From contig NZ_JAUCCV010000010.1 of the NCBI RefSeq assembly GCF_034675905.1, forward strand, positions 620,001 through 684,000: DNA of 64,000 nucleotides, in the 5' to 3' direction. Below are positions 60,312-64,000 of the stretch, piece by piece. Both the position numbers and the translations under genes were made by a program. Source of the DNA: Castellaniella sp034675905. GTDB lineage: Bacteria; Pseudomonadota; Gammaproteobacteria; Burkholderiales; Burkholderiaceae_B. The first letter of the stretch is position 1. The number at the start of each line of letters is the position of its first letter. Below the pieces are notes generated by a model, which was not told the DNA's origin, made no database searches, and saw nothing but the letters and a program-made list of their open reading frames with translations.

Positions 60312-62090
60312 CTACCAGCCCAGCGCAGCGCCATCCGGGTTACGCGGATCGGCGGCGCCATACATCACCCCGTCGCGGATCTGTATGGTCTGCGTCTTGC
60401 CCATCGTGGGCATGACGGCGATGTGCTGGCCGTAGCTGCGCAGCAGCGCCAGGGTATCCGGGCTTAAGCCTTTTTCCACCCGCAGCTGATCCGGCCACCA
60501 CTGATGGTGAAAGCGCGGCGTCGCGGCGGCTTCGGCCGGGTTCATCTGAAAGTCGATGGTATCCACGACGGTTTCCAGCACTGTCGTGATGATGCGCGAC
60601 CCGCCGGGGCTGCCGGTCACCAGCCAGGGGCGGCCGTCTTTCATCACCAGGGTGGGCGTCATGGACGACAGGGGCCGCTTGCCCGCCTGCACCGCATTGG
60701 CCTCGCCGCCGATCAGGCCGTAGACGTTGGCCACCCCGGGCTTGGCGGAAAAGTCGTCCATTTCATTGTTGAGCAGAATGCCGGTGCCGGCCGCTACGAT
60801 ACCGCTGCCGAAATTCGTGTTCAGGGTGTAGGTCACGGCCACGGCGTTGCCGTCCGCATCCACGGTGGAAAAGTGCGTGGTCTGGTCGCTTTCGTAAGGC
60901 TGCGGCTTGCCTGGCCGGATTTCGTTCGATGGCCGCGCCCGCGTGGCATCGACCGTCGCCGCCAGCTGGCGGGCATAGGCCTTGGAGATCAAACCTGCAA
61001 CCGGCACCGTGACGAAATCGGTATCCCCCAGATATTCGGAGCGGTCGGCATAGGCCAGTTTCATGGCCTCGGCCATGTGTTGGATGGTCTGTGCGCTGCC
61101 GGCGCCCCAGTCACCGATCGGCCAGCCTTCCATCATGTTCAGGATCTGCACCAGATGGATGCCGCCGGAACTGGGAGGCGGCATCGTCACGACGCGATAG
61201 CCACGGTAGTCGCCCACGATCGGGGCGCGCTCGACGACCCGATACTGCGCCAGATCCTGTGCGGACATCAAACCGCCGTGCCGCGCCATGTCGGCAGCGA
61301 TTTTCTGCCCGATAGGCCCGCGATAAAAAGCATCCGCGCCCTGGCGGGCAATCAGCCGCAGGGAATGCGCCAGGTCTTTCTGCACCAGCAGGTCGCCCGC
61401 CTGCAGGGGCTTGCCATTACGCCAGAAGATGGCACGGGTGGCTGGCCACTGCCCCATGGTCTTGGCCGTTTTGGCCAGCGTTTCCGCCAGTGTCAGGCTG
61501 ACCGGATAGCCGTGTTCCGCCAGGCGGATGGCCGGCGCCATGACCTGTGCCAGACTCAGCTTTCCCCACTTTTGCTGGGCATGGGTCAGACCGGCGACAC
61601 TGCCCGGCACCCCCACCGCCAGATGCGTGAACAAAGAGCGGCCATTGACTACTTTGCCCTGGGCATCCAGATACATATCGCGCGACGCCCCGCTGGGCGC
61701 CATCTCGCGAAAATCCAAGGCGATATCCCGGCCATCTGCCGTGTGCACCATCATGAAACCGCCGCCGCCCAGATTGCCGGCATTGGGCAGCGCAACCGCC
61801 AAGGTGAAACCCACCGCCACGGCGGCATCGACGGCATTGCCACCGGCCTTCAGCATGGCCAGCCCGGCCTGGCTGGCCAGCGCCTGTTCGGATACCACCA
61901 TGCCGCGACGCAACTCGATGGGGTGAAAAATATCCAGGCCGGCATCGTATGCCGCTGCGGCAGCGGTCGCCGCCGCCGTGGTGGCCGGCGCCACGCTCTG
62001 TCGTGCAGCGGTGTCCGGCTGCTGCGGGGCGGCACAGGCCGCCAACAGCAACGTAAACAAAACGGATAGGACTGATCGGTGATACGTCAT
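60312..62090 (-). CDS. ggt: Gamma-glutamyltransferase, lipoprotein form
   Basis: Periplasmic Ntn-hydrolase that cleaves gamma-glutamyl bonds of glutathione. 592 residues. N-terminal lipobox LLAAC (Cys19). The large subunit has PIELRRGMVVSEQALASQAG and LGGGGFMMVHTADGRDIALD; self-cleavage is expected before Thr404 in QTTHFSTVDADGNAVAVTYT, which becomes the catalytic residue. Substrate loop STMTPTLVMKDGRPWLVTGS and PGGSRIITTVLE are present. Runs away from the rpsQ side of the split. Confidence 0.94.
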   Translation of the reverse strand: MTYHRSVLSVLFTLLLAACAAPQQPDTAARQSVAPATTAAATAAAAAYDAGLDIFHPIELRRGMVVSEQALASQAGLAMLKAGGNAVDAAVAVGFTLAVALPNAGNLGGGGFMMVHTADGRDIALDFREMAPSGASRDMYLDAQGKVVNGRSLFTHLAVGVPGSVAGLTHAQQKWGKLSLAQVMAPAIRLAEHGYPVSLTLAETLAKTAKTMGQWPATRAIFWRNGKPLQAGDLLVQKDLAHSLRLIARQGADAFYRGPIGQKIAADMARHGGLMSAQDLAQYRVVERAPIVGDYRGYRVVTMPPPSSGGIHLVQILNMMEGWPIGDWGAGSAQTIQHMAEAMKLAYADRSEYLGDTDFVTVPVAGLISKAYARQLAATVDATRARPSNEIRPGKPQPYESDQTTHFSTVDADGNAVAVTYTLNTNFGSGIVAAGTGILLNNEMDDFSAKPGVANVYGLIGGEANAVQAGKRPLSSMTPTLVMKDGRPWLVTGSPGGSRIITTVLETVVDTIDFQMNPAEAAATPRFHHQWWPDQLRVEKGLSPDTLALLRSYGQHIAVMPTMGKTQTIQIRDGVMYGAADPRNPDGAALGW

Positions 62091-62215
62091 GGCAAAGCCT
62101 CTCTCTGGCTGTTCTCCCGGCCCATCACGCTACCATGCTCATCCTTGTCCGTCCCCCCGGGTTAACCGATGCTTACGATTCACCGCAGACTCTGTCTGGA
62201 TGGCCCGGAAAGCAC

Positions 62216-62288
62216 AAACCCCGCACAAGGCGGGGTTTGGTCCGCAGCGGGTCTGCGGTATCGGCGACGGCGCCCGTTACCGGGCGCC
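62216..62288 (-). terminator. Strong terminator and stacked hairpins after rpsQ
   Basis: Going down the minus strand from the rpsQ stop there are three hairpins. GGCGCCCG (62269-62276) pairs with CGGGCGCC (62281-62288). CCGCAG (62242-62247) pairs with CTGCGG (62253-62258). AAACCCCGC (62216-62224) pairs with GCGGGGTTT (62230-62238), ending in TTTG. The last is a good intrinsic terminator by stem, with a short T-run in the stem end. They close the S10 transcript after rpsQ. Confidence 0.8.
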
Positions 62289-62298
62289 ATCCGCATCA

Positions 62299-62580
62299 TC
62301 AGATGACGCGCACGGCCTCGAGCAGGCGCACCACCGTCCAGGACTTGGACTTGGAGATGGGGCGGCCCTCGGCGATTTCCACGATATCGCCCTCGTTGTA
62401 CTGGTTGGACTCGTCGTGCGCCTTGTATTTGGCAGTGCGGTTGACGAATTTACCCAGCACGGGGTGCTTCACGCGGGTCTGGACGCTGACGACGACCGTC
62501 TTGTCCATCTTGTTGCTGACGACCTTGCCGACCAGCGCACGCTGACGCTTGACGGTGTCTTTTTGGGTTTCGGTTGTCAT
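62299..62580 (-). CDS. rpsQ: 30S ribosomal protein S17
   Basis: 93 residues. KRQRALVGKVVSNKMDKTVV and HPVLGKFVNRTAKYKAHDES are typical of S17. Normally followed by rplN; here it is the last gene of its operon and is followed by stacked hairpins. Confidence 0.98.
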   Translation of the reverse strand: MTTETQKDTVKRQRALVGKVVSNKMDKTVVVSVQTRVKHPVLGKFVNRTAKYKAHDESNQYNEGDIVEIAEGRPISKSKSWTVVRLLEAVRVI

Positions 62581-62581
62581 G

Positions 62582-62773
62582 TTACTTTCCTGCGTTCTCA
62601 GTCATGATGGTGCGGATGCGCGCGATATCGCGGCGCACTTTGCCCAACTGACTGGTGTTGGAAAGCTGCTGAGTGGCACGCTGCATACGCAGGTTGAAGT
62701 GTGCCTTCAGCAGGCTCTCGAGCTCGGTCTGGAGCCCGGCGGCGTCTTTTTCGCGCAGTTCACTGGCTTTCAT
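62582..62773 (-). CDS. rpmC: 50S ribosomal protein L29
   Basis: 63 residues. MKASELREKDAAGLQTELES and FNLRMQRATQQLSNTSQLGK, then VRRDIARIRTIM. One base before rpsQ, suggesting coupling. Confidence 0.97.
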   Translation of the reverse strand: MKASELREKDAAGLQTELESLLKAHFNLRMQRATQQLSNTSQLGKVRRDIARIRTIMTENAGK

Positions 62774-62781
62774 ATTGACTC

Positions 62782-63198
62782 CTAGGCGCCCACGCGACGC
62801 GACACGAAGGTCGTGCGCAGGGGCAGCTTGGCGGCGGCCAGACGGAATGCTTCGCGTGCGACTTCTTCGGTCACGCCTTCCATTTCGTACAGCACCTTGC
62901 CGGGTTGAATTTCAGCGACCCAGAATTCCGGGTTGCCCTTCCCTTTACCCATCCGGACTTCGGCGGGCTTTTGGGAAATGGGCTTGTCCGGGAAGATCCG
63001 GATCCAGATACGGCCGCCGCGCTTGATGTGGCGGTTGATGGCACGACGAGCGGCCTCGATCTGGCGAGCCGTCAGACGGCCCCGATCCGTAGCCTTCAAG
63101 CCGAATTCACCAAAAGACACATTGGTGCCGCGCGTCGCCAGGCCGGTGTTGCGGCCTTTCTGCTCTTTGCGGTATTTCCTGCGAGAGGGTGACAGCAT
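62782..63198 (-). CDS. rplP: 50S ribosomal protein L16
   Basis: 138 residues. MLSPSRRKYRKEQKGRNTGL, GRLTARQIEAARRAINRHIK and RVGMGKGKGNPEFWVA-like region (VRMGKGKGNPEFWVAEIQPG). Normal S10 order, 3 bases after rpsC. Confidence 0.98.
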   Translation of the reverse strand: MLSPSRRKYRKEQKGRNTGLATRGTNVSFGEFGLKATDRGRLTARQIEAARRAINRHIKRGGRIWIRIFPDKPISQKPAEVRMGKGKGNPEFWVAEIQPGKVLYEMEGVTEEVAREAFRLAAAKLPLRTTFVSRRVGA

Positions 63199-63201
63199 GG
63201 T

Positions 63202-63993
63202 TTATTCTCCTTCAGGCGCGGGGGCTGCCGAGGCAGCGTCACGGCGTGGGCCACGGCCACGGCCGCGGTTGTCGCCAGGACGGCCAGGACGATCACCACG
63301 CGGAGCACGGCGCGGACGGCGTTCTTCGTCACGCGGAGCAGCGGTTTCCGGGGGCATCTCGCCATTGGGCAGCATGTCGCCCTTGTAGACCCAGACCTTG
63401 ACACCGATGATGCCGTAGGTGGTTTGGGCTTCGGACGTGCCGTAGTCGATGTTGGCGCGCAGGGTGTGCAGAGGCACGCGACCTTCGCGATACCATTCGG
63501 TACGAGCGATTTCGATGCCGTTCAGACGACCCGAGGACATGATCTTGATGCCCTGGGCGCCCAGACGCATGGCGTTCTGCATGGCGCGTTTCATCGCACG
63601 ACGGAACATGATGCGCTTTTCGAGCTGCTGCGTGATGGAATCAGCGATCAGCTGAGCATCGGTTTCCGGCTTGCGGATTTCCTCGATGTTGACGTGCACA
63701 GGCACGCCCATCAGGCGCTGCAGATCGAGCTTCAGCGTTTCGATGTCCTCGCCGCGACGACCGATCACCACGCCCGGACGAGCCGAGTACACAGTGATGC
63801 GGGCGTTCTTGGCCGGGCGTTCGATGATGACACGACCCACGGACGCGGATTTCAGTTTCTTCTTCAGGTATTCGCGCACACGAATGTCTTCGGCCAGCAT
63901 GCTGCCGTAGACCTTGTCGTTGGCGTACCAGCGAGAAGTCCAGTTGTGGTTGACCGCGAGGCGGAACCCGATTGGGTGAATTTTCTGTCCCAT
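63202..63993 (-). CDS. rpsC: 30S ribosomal protein S3 with extended tail
   Basis: 263 residues, start ATG at 63993, 7 bases inside the window edge. KH domain region ARITVYSARPGVVIGRRGED and conserved C-terminal MSSGRLNGIEIARTEWYREG. E. coli S3 has 233 residues; here about 45 C-terminal residues form an Arg/Gly/Pro-rich tail (GDRPGRPGDNRGRGRGPRRD). Such tails occur in betaproteobacterial S3. rplV would lie just upstream, outside. Confidence 0.98.
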   Translation of the reverse strand: MGQKIHPIGFRLAVNHNWTSRWYANDKVYGSMLAEDIRVREYLKKKLKSASVGRVIIERPAKNARITVYSARPGVVIGRRGEDIETLKLDLQRLMGVPVHVNIEEIRKPETDAQLIADSITQQLEKRIMFRRAMKRAMQNAMRLGAQGIKIMSSGRLNGIEIARTEWYREGRVPLHTLRANIDYGTSEAQTTYGIIGVKVWVYKGDMLPNGEMPPETAAPRDEERRPRRAPRGDRPGRPGDNRGRGRGPRRDAASAAPAPEGE

Positions 63994-64000
63994 TGCGACT

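Noticed and set aside
60504..62069. 521-codon open frame on the plus strand opposite ggt
   Set aside because: Antisense to a clear gamma-glutamyltransferase with all motifs; composition rich in Arg, Gly and His as in mirror frames.
52144..62298. Mobile element explaining the split of the ribosomal operon
   Set aside because: No transposase, integrase, terminal repeats or tRNA target seen, and the codon usage of the inserted genes looks like the rest of the chromosome.
1..64000. tRNA, rRNA, CRISPR or prophage content
   Set aside because: Reading the intergenic regions showed no tRNA-like cloverleaf, no regularly spaced repeats and no phage genes; short RNAs cannot be excluded by eye.

Overview
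The window is GC-rich chromosomal DNA from a betaproteobacterium, most likely family Alcaligenaceae (Bordetella/Achromobacter/Castellaniella relatives). This is inferred from the gene order mla-ABC-ibaG-murA-his-HIT-tat, from infA lying between rpmJ and secY, and from the protein sequences; genus cannot be fixed by reading alone. No insertion sequence, prophage, CRISPR array, tRNA or rRNA was seen, and no stretch longer than about 300 bases lacks a gene.

Region 1 (1-17403) is a complete-looking catecholate siderophore locus. On the minus strand lie a TonB-dependent transducer with an N-terminal signalling domain (cut by the window edge), a FecR-like anti-sigma, a FecI-like sigma factor and an IroE/Fes-like esterase. 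On the plus strand lie a FecCD-type permease, ATPase and binding protein, a phosphopantetheinyl transferase, then entE, a free-standing aryl carrier protein, entF, a YncE-like beta-propeller lipoprotein, entC, a carrier-less entB and entA. From entE to entA most neighbours overlap by ATGA. DHB is made from chorismate by EntC-EntB-EntA, activated by EntE, loaded on the carrier, and condensed with (predicted) serine by EntF. Fur-box-like sites sit at the promoters, two of them directly against start codons.

Region 2 (17404-25933) holds gltBD (glutamate synthase), preceded by a 19-bp inverted repeat. It is followed by a minus-strand envelope-stress/metal module: ECF sigma, zinc-finger anti-sigma, CnrX/Spy-like sensor and a small periplasmic protein. 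Two matching GGAAC-N16-CGTT promoters lie before the sigma gene and before the small periplasmic gene.

Region 3 (26079-40659) is a housekeeping run on the plus strand: mlaFEDAC (no mlaB), a YadGH-type ABC exporter, ibaG, murA, hisG-D-B-H-A-F-I-E (no hisC), a HIT hydrolase and tatABC. Region 4 (40661-52143, minus) has dsbD (frameshifted), cutA, then the alpha and spc ribosomal operons from rplQ up to rplN.

Region 5 (52144-62298) separates rplN from rpsQ, genes that are normally adjacent. It carries a LapD-like degenerate GGDEF-EAL protein, a PsrA-like TetR regulator, a fatty-acid group (fadL, hotdog protein, chalcone-isomerase-like protein, fadD), a small conserved protein and a gamma-glutamyltransferase lipoprotein. 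The S10 operon resumes at 62299 (rpsQ, rpmC, rplP, rpsC) and ends in a strong terminator, while rplN has its own candidate promoter. The ribosomal superoperon is therefore split into two transcription units here.
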